Part shown: positions 34,593 to 43,244 of the stretch, piece after piece
Numbering within the stretch: position 1 is the first letter of the stretch
Layout of the letters: every line of letters starts with the position of its first letter
From: RHKX01 sp964641695
GTDB taxonomy: Bacteria; Actinomycetota; Thermoleophilia; Solirubrobacterales; 70-9
DNA: 64,000 nucleotides
Direction: 5' to 3'
NCBI GenBank assembly: GCA_964641695.1
Contig: CAZXKG010000002.1
Location: forward strand, 1-64,000
Translations under genes and position numbers: made by a program
The notes under the pieces: model-generated
The model's input: the letters and a program-made list of their open reading frames with translations, nothing else
The model's database searches: none
What the model was told of the DNA's origin: nothing

Positions 34593-37500
34593 GTGAGACG
34601 AGCAGGGATGCAAGCGGTCGGGGCCTTCGGAGTAGCGGTCCTGGTGCTTGTGGGTGCCCTGCTGCTCGCTGTGCTCGCGCCGGCTGCAGATGCCCGATCG
34701 CCGAGGATCACCGCGCCCAGGGAAGGCGCGCTCGTCAAGGGGTCGGCCCTGCGCGTCCGGGTCGAGCGAACCGGGCCGGGCTTCCGGGCCCTGATCGGCT
34801 CGCGCGACATCACCGCGCGCTTCGAGCGCCGCGGTGGGAGGGTATGGGTCGCCAAGTTGCGGCTGGGGCCTGATTTCAAGACGGGCGACCGGCGGCTCAT
34901 CGTCTCCTCCGCCGGCCGCTATGACGCGGTTCACTTCCTCGCGGCCAGGCAGCGGGGCAGCGCGCTCCGCCTGCGCCGCCTGCCCCGGCGCTCTGGCCGT
35001 GCGCCCCTGCACGTCCGCGGCCGCGTCGCCATGGACTTCGACGACGTTCGCCTGCTGCTCAACGGCAAGCGGGTTCCGCGGCGGGACTGGGCCCGCAGCG
35101 GCCGCAGCTTCGATGTCCTTCTCGGCGCCGACGAGGGTGCTCGGTTCGGCCGCAACGAGTTGGTGGTCACCGTCGCGCACTCAGCGGGTGTCTACGACCG
35201 GCTCGTTCGCCGGTTCTGGATCTCCCGTCGTGCCCCGCTGGCGGGAGCGGGCGCCGATCGAAGGGCGCGCGAAGGACGAGCGGTGCGCCTCGACGGCACG
35301 TCTACCGATCACCGTCGCGGCGGTCGAACCGCCTACAGGTGGCGAATCGTCAGCTCGCCGCGAGGGTCGAAGGCGAAGCTGCGGGGAGCGCGGTCGGCGA
35401 AGCCGCGCCTGCGCACCGATCGGCGAGGCAGGTACGTGGTCGAGCTGACCGCACGCTCGCGGCCCATGGCGCGCAAGGCCCGCGGCGCGAAGCGATTCGC
35501 TGGATCGGGCTCGCGGGCCCGATCGACGGATCGGACGACCGTCACCGCCGCCCCCGACTACCCGCCGATCGGACCGGCGATCGAGACGATCGTGCCCGGG
35601 GGCGGTATCGAGATCGACGGCAAGGTCTACACGTCCGCCGATGCGAGTTGGGTTCAGGTCCTGACGCTCGATCGAGCGACGCTGGAGGTGGGCGACAACC
35701 TCGGGTTCGCCGTTTCGCAGTCGGGTGAGCTCGCGACCACCCTCGCCAACCTGGCGGCCTCCGGCTCCGACGATCTCGTCATCCTCAGCGGCGGTGGGCG
35801 CAGCTTCTCCTCCGGCGGGCAGCCGACCAACGGCTTCACCGCCGCGACCGCGCAGGATCTTGGCAAGGCGATCGCGAGCATCGGGGGCGACCTCGACCCC
35901 GACGGTCCGCTCGGTGGCGGGTTGGCGGCACTCGCGGACGGCGCCTGGTCGTTGATCGGCCTGCCCGGATTGCCCGTGGGAACCGCTCATCTGAGCCGCG
36001 CGATGGTCACCTCCGAGGAGGGCGAGCCGGGGAGCCTGAGCGGCTACCTGCAGCTCGATCAGTCGAGCAACTACGGCTTCGTCTCGCCCGATTACGAGAC
36101 CATCGACACCAACGTCCCAGGCGCGCCCGCCGGCATCAACCGGATGCAGGTCGGCAGTCAGGTCTACGAGACGGAGGCGGCCGTCGCTCCCAACATGGCC
36201 GGGTTTCACGTGGTCGTGCTCGACGGCAAGCTCGACCTGGTCACCAACAGGCTCTTCCTCACCAACCTGCCGACGCAGTCGAACCCGCAGGGGGTGGCGG
36301 ACATGGCCGCGCTGCTGCGCGATCAGGCGAGCGGCTCCGGTGGGCCGGGCCAGAACCTGGTGCTCGTCCAGAGCATCGGCTCACCGGGCGGCTACGACGG
36401 GGATTGGCTGCAGGACACCAACACGGTCTCCAACTCGCCGCAGAGCTGGGGTGGGAGCCTCGCCGGCGCGTTCGGCCTGCTCGCCGGCCCCGGCGCCCAC
36501 GACCAGCTCGCGCAGATGGTCGCCCCGTCCCTGACCCAATCGACGCCGTCGTTGGAGGGCGGCTACTCGCTGGTCGCCAGCACGAAGCTCAGCGACCCCT
36601 ACGGGGACGCGTGGTCGCAGAGCCAGGCCGGTTCGGGGCTGGCCAGCTCGCGGGTGGTGGGCGTGATCGCCCGCAACCGTGATTCGCAGTGGCAGGTTCA
36701 GTCCCCCTCAGCCGTCTCCGGCTTCGACACCGGGAAGCTCCCCGAGCTCGCCTACCGGGCGCCGACTGCCTGGCCCCTGAACAGCGGGGACTACCTGGCC
36801 GCGAGTCGGTGGATCGCCTCCCAGCTGGGCTTCTCCGCGCCTGACGTGCGGGCCGCCTACTACCAGGACGAGGACGGTGAGTGGGGCTCCGACCTCTACA
36901 GGAGGCTGCAGCAGCTCACGTTCGATGACGGCCAGGGGTTCACCGAGGCTGAGTTCGACCAGCTCCGGACCCAGCTCGAGACCGAGTTCACGATGGTCTC
37001 GGAGGTTCGGGCGATGGTCGCCGCCTGGCAGCAGACCTTCGGCGATCCGAGCTTCCAGGACTACGTGGACCTGCAGGGGATCGCCCAGCGGATCGAGTCC
37101 GACATCAACGCCGAGCAGGGGATCGACGACTCGAAGCCGTCTTTCGACGTGCTGGCGGTGATGGAGTCGACGCTCGACATCGCGCAAGGGATCGCCGGTT
37201 TCAGCGGACAGGAGGAGGTCGAGGTGCCGCTCGGGGTCGTCGCGGGAGCCGTCGAGATGGCCGACACGGTGGCCACGCAGGGTCCCGACGGCACGCCCTC
37301 GACGGCGACGATCGTGACCGCGGCCGACGGCCTCGGGGAGCAGCTCGCGGCACGCTACGAGCAGCTCTCGAGCGGGATGGATCAGCTCGGCGATCTCCTC
37401 GTCAGCGACTGGGGCAAGCTCCAGCAGGCGGCGGCGAACGCGAACGGCGTCTGGGAGACGAACCGGAAGACCACGGGGCTGATCGAGACCGGGCTCGGAC

Positions 37501-37940
37501 GCGCCGCCCAGGCGCGCTTCTACGCGGCGCTGCTGCCGCTGGCCTACGGGCAGTACGTGATCGACCACCGGGCGACCTCGATCAACTCGCGGCCCTGGGA
37601 GCATCCGTGGAACTACCGCTGCCAGAGCAGCGACGGGCCGAACAACTTCACCGAGCCGTTCAACCCGAGCGAGGGCAACCCCGCATCCTGGGTCGTCTCC
37701 GCGATGGGCTTCAGCGACTCGCTCGAGCTGGAGCAGCAGGTTCGCCTGATCTCCACCGGGATCGACTGGGCCAGCGAGACCAACGGCGAGGTCGGCCACG
37801 AGCCCCAGGTGCTGCCGCGCGGCATCTCCTCGATGCTCTTCCAGTCACCTGCCGCCGACGCGGGGCTCGGCCAGGATCAGTTCCGCTTCTTCGGCGACCC
37901 GGCCTTCAAGCGCTGGGCGATCAACTGCAACAACGACTGA
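34593..37940 (+). CDS. Very large secreted protein of unknown function
   Basis: A 1115-residue exported protein. The signal peptide runs to about residue 35 (ending ADA). Residues about 35-210 are an Arg-rich Ig-like region; about 225-310 resemble a PKD-type domain (VRLDGTSTDH, AYRWRIVSSP). Residues 330-740 contain repeated Gly/Ser-rich stretches (DDLVILSGGGRSFSSGG, NLVLVQSIGSPGGYDG). From 740 on it is helical and Gln/Glu-rich. I recognise no catalytic domain and no anchor. TAGCCT lies 7 bases before the GTG (leaderless type). Its end is 12 bases from the next gene, which may be co-transcribed. Confidence 0.75.
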   Translation: MRRAGMQAVGAFGVAVLVLVGALLLAVLAPAADARSPRITAPREGALVKGSALRVRVERTGPGFRALIGSRDITARFERRGGRVWVAKLRLGPDFKTGDRRLIVSSAGRYDAVHFLAARQRGSALRLRRLPRRSGRAPLHVRGRVAMDFDDVRLLLNGKRVPRRDWARSGRSFDVLLGADEGARFGRNELVVTVAHSAGVYDRLVRRFWISRRAPLAGAGADRRAREGRAVRLDGTSTDHRRGGRTAYRWRIVSSPRGSKAKLRGARSAKPRLRTDRRGRYVVELTARSRPMARKARGAKRFAGSGSRARSTDRTTVTAAPDYPPIGPAIETIVPGGGIEIDGKVYTSADASWVQVLTLDRATLEVGDNLGFAVSQSGELATTLANLAASGSDDLVILSGGGRSFSSGGQPTNGFTAATAQDLGKAIASIGGDLDPDGPLGGGLAALADGAWSLIGLPGLPVGTAHLSRAMVTSEEGEPGSLSGYLQLDQSSNYGFVSPDYETIDTNVPGAPAGINRMQVGSQVYETEAAVAPNMAGFHVVVLDGKLDLVTNRLFLTNLPTQSNPQGVADMAALLRDQASGSGGPGQNLVLVQSIGSPGGYDGDWLQDTNTVSNSPQSWGGSLAGAFGLLAGPGAHDQLAQMVAPSLTQSTPSLEGGYSLVASTKLSDPYGDAWSQSQAGSGLASSRVVGVIARNRDSQWQVQSPSAVSGFDTGKLPELAYRAPTAWPLNSGDYLAASRWIASQLGFSAPDVRAAYYQDEDGEWGSDLYRRLQQLTFDDGQGFTEAEFDQLRTQLETEFTMVSEVRAMVAAWQQTFGDPSFQDYVDLQGIAQRIESDINAEQGIDDSKPSFDVLAVMESTLDIAQGIAGFSGQEEVEVPLGVVAGAVEMADTVATQGPDGTPSTATIVTAADGLGEQLAARYEQLSSGMDQLGDLLVSDWGKLQQAAANANGVWETNRKTTGLIETGLGRAAQARFYAALLPLAYGQYVIDHRATSINSRPWEHPWNYRCQSSDGPNNFTEPFNPSEGNPASWVVSAMGFSDSLELEQQVRLISTGIDWASETNGEVGHEPQVLPRGISSMLFQSPAADAGLGQDQFRFFGDPAFKRWAINCNND

Positions 37941-37952
37941 GGTTGGCGGGGG

Positions 37953-38942
37953 TTGCTCGGGCCTGACCCACCGACCGAGGAGGAGCTCGCACCGATCGAG
38001 GCCGATCCCGCGCTGCGGGTGGTCGAGGAGGGGCTGCCGGCGGCAGTGCCCGAGCGCTCGTGGCTGAGGCGGCATTCCAAGGGCGTCAGCATCGCCTTCG
38101 GGCTCACCGTCTTCGCGGCGCTGATCGTCGGCCTCTACAGCAAGCGGGACGAGTTCGTGGAGGCGATCGGGGCCGCATCGGTCACGGTCCTCCTCGGCGC
38201 CGTCCTGCTGCAGATCGTCTGGCTGGGTCTGCGCAGCGAGGCTTGGTACGTCTGCGTCGATGCGGCGGGTGGCAGCTGCGGCCGCCGGCCGCTCTACCGC
38301 GCCGCTGCGGTCGGCTACCTCGGCAACCTGCTCAACAGCAGCTTCGGCCTGGCCGTCAGGATCACCGAGCTGCGCCGGACCGCTCCCACCACGGCGCCCA
38401 GCGCCGGCGCCCTCGTCGCTGCCGAGATGCCGATCGTCGTGATCGAGATGGCCCTCGCCGCGATCTGCTCGTTCACCCTGATCGGGCCGCTGGGAATCCC
38501 CTGGTGGGTGCCCTTGATCGCCCTCGCTGTGGCGGCCGGCATCGTCTTCGGCTTCACCAAGCTCGCCGACAAGAAGCGGGAGGGCATCTGGTCCGGCATC
38601 GCGGTGATGCGCGGCCTCCGCCACCGCAGCCAGATCGTCGCCCTGACGGTCGCCGCCGTCCTCGCCCAGGTCTTCCGCAACTGGCTGGTCCTCGAGGGCA
38701 TCGGCGTCGACGTGACGATCATCGACTCCATCGCCCTGCTCGTCGCGACCGCGGCGATCGGCCTGCTCCCGGTCGGCCCCAGCCTCGGCGTCACCAGCTC
38801 GATCCTGATCCTCGGCTCGAAGGGGGTGGCCGCCGTGGCTGCCGCAGGAGCTCTGCTCACCGCGACTGGCGCGGTGGGCGCCCTGTGCTTCGCATCGTGG
38901 GCCTTGGCGGACCGGTTCCGGGCGAGGAGGCAGCCAGGCTGA
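37953..38942 (+). CDS. Lysylphosphatidylglycerol-synthase-TM-like membrane protein
   Basis: A 329-residue membrane protein with about eight helices. The conserved sections (EAWYVCVDAAGG, YLGNLLNSSFGLAVRITELRR, AAEMPIVVIEMAL, IGLLPVGPSLGVTSSILIL) fit the flippase-like LPG_synthase_TM/AglD2 superfamily that moves lipids or lipid-linked sugars. The TTG start follows GGCGGGGG. It lies 12 bases after the large secreted protein. It is the last chromosomal gene before the island repeat at 39001. Confidence 0.75.
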   Translation: MLGPDPPTEEELAPIEADPALRVVEEGLPAAVPERSWLRRHSKGVSIAFGLTVFAALIVGLYSKRDEFVEAIGAASVTVLLGAVLLQIVWLGLRSEAWYVCVDAAGGSCGRRPLYRAAAVGYLGNLLNSSFGLAVRITELRRTAPTTAPSAGALVAAEMPIVVIEMALAAICSFTLIGPLGIPWWVPLIALAVAAGIVFGFTKLADKKREGIWSGIAVMRGLRHRSQIVALTVAAVLAQVFRNWLVLEGIGVDVTIIDSIALLVATAAIGLLPVGPSLGVTSSILILGSKGVAAVAAAGALLTATGAVGALCFASWALADRFRARRQPG

Positions 38943-39000
38943 CTTCCGAAGCTCTCAAGGGGAAGAGTCCAGAACGATCGATTTCCAGGAAGTTCGTCGA

Positions 39001-39042
39001 TGCCGGAGGAGAGACTCGAACTCCCGACACGCGGATTATGAT
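39001..39042 (-). repeat. Distal attachment-site copy (tRNA-Met 3' half)
   Basis: Identical over 42 bases to 43245-43286. It contains the T arm, 3' acceptor strand and anticodon loop but no 5' half, so it is a displaced tRNA 3' end and not a tRNA. Bases on both sides differ between copies, fixing the repeat at 42 bp. Confidence 0.9.
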
Positions 39043-39376
39043 CGATGACGAGCCATGCGACCTGACTTGGTAACGCGGTTCCGTACCCCGGGCGCCCCCA
39101 GAACCCCGAGTGACCCAGTTCGGCGCTGCGCCGCGCGGACGGCGGGAAGTACAGGCGGCGCAAGGGCTGATCGCGCACCCCGGCCGGGTCGTCCGGAGCC
39201 GGGCGAGCGAGGCGTCGAGGTCCGTCGTCTCCGCGTACGCGCGGGGGGTAGGTGGGGTCGAATAGCCGTTTGGTACTCCCAGTTTGCGTGACGAACTGAG
39301 ACTGATCGACTCGCAGGCATCCGGCGTTTCGCAGCCGCGCCGCGTCGGCGCCGGGCCGGGCAATACGATTTGCTCT
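39043..39376. other. Non-coding left arm of the island
   Basis: These 334 bases contain open frames on both strands, but none has a start signal or recognisable protein pattern. The TACGAT box of the methyltransferase gene is at 39364-39369. No integrase remnant could be recognised. Confidence 0.5.
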
Positions 39377-40696
39377 ATGACGCAGGGATCCCTCTACTCG
39401 ACGGTTTCACTCTTTTCCGGCGCAGGCGGGATGGACGCAGGGTTTGAGCGCACAGGCCGCTTTCAGACGCTCGCGTGCGCCGAGTTGGAGGATCCGTTTT
39501 GCGACACCCTGGAGGCCAATCGGGACGCAGGGCACATCGGCTGCCCAGAAATGCGTGTCTACCGCGGCCCGGTAGAGCAGCTCGACCCAGCCCGCTTGAT
39601 GGAGGATCTGAGTCTGCAGCCGGGCCAGCTTGACGTGCTTATCGGCGGGCCGCCGTGCCAGACTTTCAGCACCGCAGGACGCCGCGCAACCATGCAAGAT
39701 CCGCGGGGGATGTTGCTTTGGCAGTTCCTGAGGTTTGTGGAGGCGTTGCGCCCGAGGTTCTTCGTGATGGAGAATGTTCGCGGTCTCCTCTCGGCGGCGA
39801 TCGAGCATCGTCCCATCAAAGACCGTCCAGATAACGGTGGCCCGCCACTGAAGCGTTCGGAGGAACCCGGTTCGGTCGTCGACCTCTGGGTTGCGGACCT
39901 GGACCAAGCTACCGAGGGCGAATATCGCGTGGATTGCTTTGAGGTCAACGCCGTCAACTACGGTGCGCCTCAACTTCGCGAGCGTGTGCTCTTCTTTGGC
40001 AGCCGGGGCAGTCGGGTGGTGGATTTCCCCGGACCGACTCACGCAAACCCGTTCGCCTCATCGAATGGTCAGATCGCCCTGGGCGAGTCTCGCCCGCCCT
40101 TTGCGACCCTGGGAATGGCTCTGGAACGCGTGCGGGACGAGGACGGGGAAGTTATGGATTTCAGCCCCCGCAAGAAGTCCTTCCTACGCATGGTGCCGGA
40201 AGGCGGCAACTGGCGAAGCTTGCCCGAAGCCATCCAGCGGGAATCGATGGGCCGAGCGTGGCAAGCGAAGGGCGGGCGGTCAGGGTGGTGGAGGCGTCTC
40301 AGCAGAGATCTTCCGTGCCCGACCGTCGTGACGATGCCTAATCACGCTAGTACGGCGATGTGCCATCCATCGGAGACGCGAGCCCTAACGCTGAAGGAGT
40401 GCGCCGCTGTGCAGGAGTTCCCGTCTCAGTGGATCTTCCGCGGGAGAACCGCGGAGAAGTATGCGCAGGTCGGAAACGCGCTCCCAATTCGGCTTGCTGA
40501 GGTTGCAGGCTTGGTAGTCGCAGAGCAGCTAGACGCTGGGAGCGAGAGCGAAGCAGATGCCTCTGTCCCGAAATACCGGCGCGTCTATCTTGATTCTCAT
40601 GTCCGGACCCGCCAGTGGTACAAAGCCGGCGAGACATTTCTCTGGAAGGACGGCGAAGACAACGCGGCGGCACATTACTCTGCTGCCCGGCGCTAG
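39377..40696 (+). CDS. DNA (cytosine-5) methyltransferase
   Basis: A 439-residue C5 methyltransferase with all core motifs in order: I SLFSGAGGMDAGF, IV GGPPCQTFS with the catalytic Cys, VI FFVMENVRG, VIII APQLRERVLFFG, IX LTLKECAAVQEFP and X AEKYAQVGNALP. It transfers methyl from SAM to a specific cytosine and should protect the genome from the convergent endonuclease. Target sequence unknown. TACGAT lies 7 bases before the ATG (leaderless type). A C-terminal extension of about 55 residues follows motif X; the frame beyond its stop also looks coding, so the end may be shifted. Confidence 0.92.
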   Translation: MTQGSLYSTVSLFSGAGGMDAGFERTGRFQTLACAELEDPFCDTLEANRDAGHIGCPEMRVYRGPVEQLDPARLMEDLSLQPGQLDVLIGGPPCQTFSTAGRRATMQDPRGMLLWQFLRFVEALRPRFFVMENVRGLLSAAIEHRPIKDRPDNGGPPLKRSEEPGSVVDLWVADLDQATEGEYRVDCFEVNAVNYGAPQLRERVLFFGSRGSRVVDFPGPTHANPFASSNGQIALGESRPPFATLGMALERVRDEDGEVMDFSPRKKSFLRMVPEGGNWRSLPEAIQRESMGRAWQAKGGRSGWWRRLSRDLPCPTVVTMPNHASTAMCHPSETRALTLKECAAVQEFPSQWIFRGRTAEKYAQVGNALPIRLAEVAGLVVAEQLDAGSESEADASVPKYRRVYLDSHVRTRQWYKAGETFLWKDGEDNAAAHYSAARR

Positions 40697-40895
40697 ACTA
40701 TGGCATTATCTGCAGCGCCCAAACGCCACGATTGAGTTCGGGCTACTGGGCGGCGAAGCCGCCCTCGGTACGAGGCGGTTGCTCTGGACGACGCAGCCCG
40801 CCCTGAAGTGCGCTGGCTGGACGGTCTTAGGGTGTGCGAGTATGGGATCCCAAGATGTAGCCGACCGGGTGCTACAGGCAGTGCGTTCAAACTAG
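40697..40895 (+). pseudogene. Possible frameshifted coding tail after the methyltransferase
   Basis: In the frame one off from the methyltransferase, about 65 protein-like residues can be read (LWHYLQRPNATIEFGLLGG, then LLWTTQPALKCAGWTVLG), ending in TAG at 40893-40895, exactly where the convergent gene ends. There is no start codon with a ribosome site. It could be the lost C-terminus of the methyltransferase or the end of a decayed separate gene. Low confidence. Confidence 0.3.
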
Positions 40896-41861
40896 ATCGT
40901 CGCAGAAGTGTCGCGCGACGAAGAACAGCCAGGGGATCTGGCTCCTCTGGAGAATCGCGACATTGTACTCGTCGGGAACACCGCTGAGAGAGACGATGTC
41001 CCCTAGGTCGCTGATGGCATATAGGTGGCCTGGCGGGTCTTCGGCTCCGGGTAGTACGCACGCGCGAATCAGCGCGGTCCAGAGTTCGAGCGCGCAGTCG
41101 TCGCCACCGAGGTGGGCCCACCAATCCCCGCCAACACGGACTGTCACCTCGGCTGTTACGCCGTCTAATGAGAAGGCGCAATCCCACTGCCCGGCCGGGC
41201 TACGCTCCATCTCTCCACCTCGCGCGGGTACCTTCTCCTCGAGGTTCCGGAGGATGTGCCAGTCCTTCTTGTTGGACTGCTTCTGTGTGCCGTAAAGAAC
41301 CCCATACGTGAACTCGACGCGGTTGACGCCGGCATCTTTGGCCCACACGCAAACGTTGGCGAGGATGGCGTCTGCGAAGTTTTCTGCCATCTCGTCGTTT
41401 AGGCAGCGCGGTCCGCTCTTTAACGTTGCAACCTCGACGGCGGTGTCGCTGACCCGCTTCCCGTCTAGCGCCGAGTTGGCAGAGTGCATCTCACTTTCGA
41501 CGCATTCCCAGCCGTAGATCGGGAGCGCCACGGCCTCGATCATCCGGCCGGCCGAAGTCTCCATCGAGGAGAAGACCTTTGCGGGGATGATGTCCTCCTC
41601 GATCTCGCTGATCTTCGAATACCCTTGCTTCAGCGCTTGGATCAACAGGACAAAGGGACTTGTACTCAGCTTTTGCAGGGTCGCGCTGCTGGCGGGCAGG
41701 CTCGCAACGTGGGCGTCGATGCGGTCGCGGAAGTCAGACTCCATCGCCAGAACGCGCCGCGTCGCTGGGTTGTTTCCGTCGATCCGTTCGAGTGAGGCAA
41801 GCAGGTCGGTTTTGCGGAGACCGTGCGGTTTGGGTCTGGGCATTCCAGGGTGGCGTGGCAT
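40887..41861 (-). CDS. Candidate type II restriction endonuclease (PmeII-like)
   Basis: A 324-residue protein convergent with the methyltransferase. Residues about 90-165 carry SMETSAGRMIEAVALPIYGWE, a spaced Asp/Glu pair, then VEVATLKSGPRCLNDEMAEN. The E-x-x-x-LKSG pattern looks like a PD-(D/E)xK nuclease core and, from memory, like PmeII-type endonucleases. It would cut unmethylated target DNA. Neighbourhood strongly supports the role. Start uncertain: ATG at 41861, or 41843 (MPRPKPHGL); neither has a good ribosome site. Composition matches the island. Confidence 0.65.
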   Translation of the reverse strand: MPRHPGMPRPKPHGLRKTDLLASLERIDGNNPATRRVLAMESDFRDRIDAHVASLPASSATLQKLSTSPFVLLIQALKQGYSKISEIEEDIIPAKVFSSMETSAGRMIEAVALPIYGWECVESEMHSANSALDGKRVSDTAVEVATLKSGPRCLNDEMAENFADAILANVCVWAKDAGVNRVEFTYGVLYGTQKQSNKKDWHILRNLEEKVPARGGEMERSPAGQWDCAFSLDGVTAEVTVRVGGDWWAHLGGDDCALELWTALIRACVLPGAEDPPGHLYAISDLGDIVSLSGVPDEYNVAILQRSQIPWLFFVARHFCDDLV

Positions 41862-41960
41862 GGGCGACCACGGTATCCATGTTCTCGGCTGGAGAGACGC
41901 CGGACGCCGGAACGCAGCGTTCGCGCTGGGTTAGGGGCGCACCTAGCGAGAGCGCGGGTC

Positions 41961-42149
41961 TCACGGAGATCCGTGAACCACAACCGCCTCGATCTGCTCG
42001 TTCCCGAGTTCGACTAGGCGCTGCTCGATGTCTTTCGCCCAACGGGCGAGCTGTTCGCGTGCGACTGGCAGGTCGATCCCGTGCTCCTCGGCTATCGCCT
42101 CGATGTCGTTCTCGGTGAAAACGACGCTCAAAACTGTTGGGCTCGCCAA
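41961..42149 (-). CDS. Small acidic helical protein of the island
   Basis: A 62-residue protein beginning MASPTVLSVVFTENDIEAIAEEHG and continuing with a predicted amphipathic helix REQLARWAKDIEQRLVELGNEQ. The TTG start has a perfect GGAGGT (42156-42161 on the minus strand) six bases upstream. Size and charge would fit an antitoxin or a restriction controller partner, but it has no helix-turn-helix that I can recognise. It lies upstream of the endonuclease gene on the same strand. Confidence 0.55.
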   Translation of the reverse strand: MASPTVLSVVFTENDIEAIAEEHGIDLPVAREQLARWAKDIEQRLVELGNEQIEAVVVHGSP

Positions 42150-42405
42150 GATCGTACCTCCGGGAGGCTGGGGACTGCGTTCCAGGAACGCTAAAGGCCA
42201 CTGTTGCACGTGTGGCGAACGCTTCGTGCCAATTTTGAAGAGGAGTGTCACGAGACTGCGAACTCGCCGCACGGACCGGTGCCGTCGACGTGTGGACGCG
42301 CCTATGGGCCGCCCCAGCGGGCCGAAGCACTCGCAAAACGGGCGGGTGATCCATCTACTGCACCGCCGATCTCCTCCCCGGGCGAGCAGACAACGCTCGA
42401 CGCCG

Positions 42406-42533
42406 CGTTACCGAGACGCCGAGCACGCCGCCCCCTGCGTCGCCCAGGCGATCATGGCTTGCCGTCGGATCGACGCTTCCTGACCGTCGCCCGAAGGCGG
42501 CTTCGCTACTTGTATCCCGATCTACTCAAGTAG
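42406..42533 (+). pseudogene. Transposase N-terminal remnant (IS982-like), frameshifted
   Basis: One frame reads RYRDAEHAAPCVAQAIMACR (42406-42465) and the next frame continues SDRRFLTVARRRLRYLYPDL up to a stop at 42533. Joined across a one-base shift near 42465, this resembles the conserved N-terminal block of IS982-type transposases (DAEL..AVAQALL..RSERRFL...RLGHLFP). No DDE catalytic part or terminal repeats remain. The similarity is from memory. Confidence 0.45.
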
Positions 42534-42732
42534 CCGGGCCTCCACAAGTGATGCCGCCGGCTCGGGGCGATGACTGGATGGCTCATCGGGATCTACTGCA
42601 CCGACCCCCCGTCTCGCAGACGATGTCGTCCTGCCCGATCCGGCTCCCAGTGAGTGCGGCCGCTCGGGGGAGACCGTCGAGCGCTCGACGGTCACTGTGG
42701 CTACGGAAGTGACATCCGGGACAGGCATGTGA

Positions 42733-42984
42733 GGAGCGGATGCGTTACCTGCTGTCGATCGTCGGCGGCGGCCGTCAACGCAGCTCCTGGAGAATGCGAT
42801 CTGGCGCGACCAGCTCGCTGACTTGGTGCGTCGCTGGACAGGCTACGACGCCGGCATCGCCGAGGTATCCAAGGACGAGCATCCGCGCCTGCGGAAGGAC
42901 CGCCCACCTGTCGTTGAAGCGGTCGGCGAGGACGCCATCGATCTCGCCGGCGAGGACGCACGTAAGCTCCTCCGACGGCTGTGA
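42733..42984 (+). pseudogene. C-terminal remnant of a nucleotidyltransferase (MNT-type) protein
   Basis: The open frame has no usable start. It reads ENAIWRDQLADLVRRWTGYD, then IAEVSKDEHPRL and EAVGEDAIDLAGEDARKLLRRL, as at the C-terminus of actinobacterial MNT-domain proteins (RRWTGN, DAI.LAG). Upstream, out of frame, a faint SAAARG near 42650 could be what is left of the catalytic GSxARG motif. Its stop overlaps the start of the HEPN remnant (TGATG), the usual arrangement of MNT-HEPN pairs. Confidence 0.5.
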
Positions 42985-43151
42985 TGGCGCGCCCCTGGCG
43001 GCAAACGGGCCGCAGCCAGCTTCGCCAGCTGATCGACGTCAAAGACGCCGCCCACTACGGGTTCATCAGCATAAGCGCGGCTCAGCTCGAACGATCCTTG
43101 CGCCAGGCCCGGCACCTCGTCGAGTTCGCCGAGGAGATCGTGCGCTGGTGA
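42984..43151 (+). pseudogene. HEPN-domain remnant
   Basis: A 55-residue frame: MARPWRQTGRSQ, then LRQLIDVKDAAHYGFISISA and LRQARHLVEFAEEIV. The second half matches the C-terminal helices of HEPN proteins (LIDLKD.AHYG...L..A..LV..AEE), which are usually about 140 residues. The middle, including the R-x4-6-H active site, is missing, so it is probably an internally deleted toxin partner of the preceding MNT remnant. Confidence 0.5.
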
Positions 43152-43200
43152 AGCGAATCCTATGCAGCCTTGGGGAATGGCACGCCACCCGGCCACTCAA

Positions 43201-43230
43201 CGAAAATGCGCCACTCGAAGGCGGCGCATT
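43201..43230 (-). terminator. Rho-independent terminator of the tRNA-Met gene
   Basis: On the minus strand an 8-bp stem AATGCGCC / GGCGCATT (43205-43212 with 43223-43230, 10-base loop) is followed by TTTTCG, about 15 bases after the tRNA 3' end. Being inside the island, it would have come with it. Confidence 0.7.
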
Positions 43231-43244
43231 GGCTCTATAGCTAG

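Noticed and set aside
39001..39042. Second tRNA-Met gene
   Set aside because: Only the 3' half is present; D arm and 5' acceptor strand are missing, so it is an attachment-site copy.
42843..43196. 117-codon minus-strand open frame over the HEPN remnant
   Set aside because: The plus-strand frame has the recognisable HEPN-like pattern; the minus frame turns into Arg/Ser low complexity.
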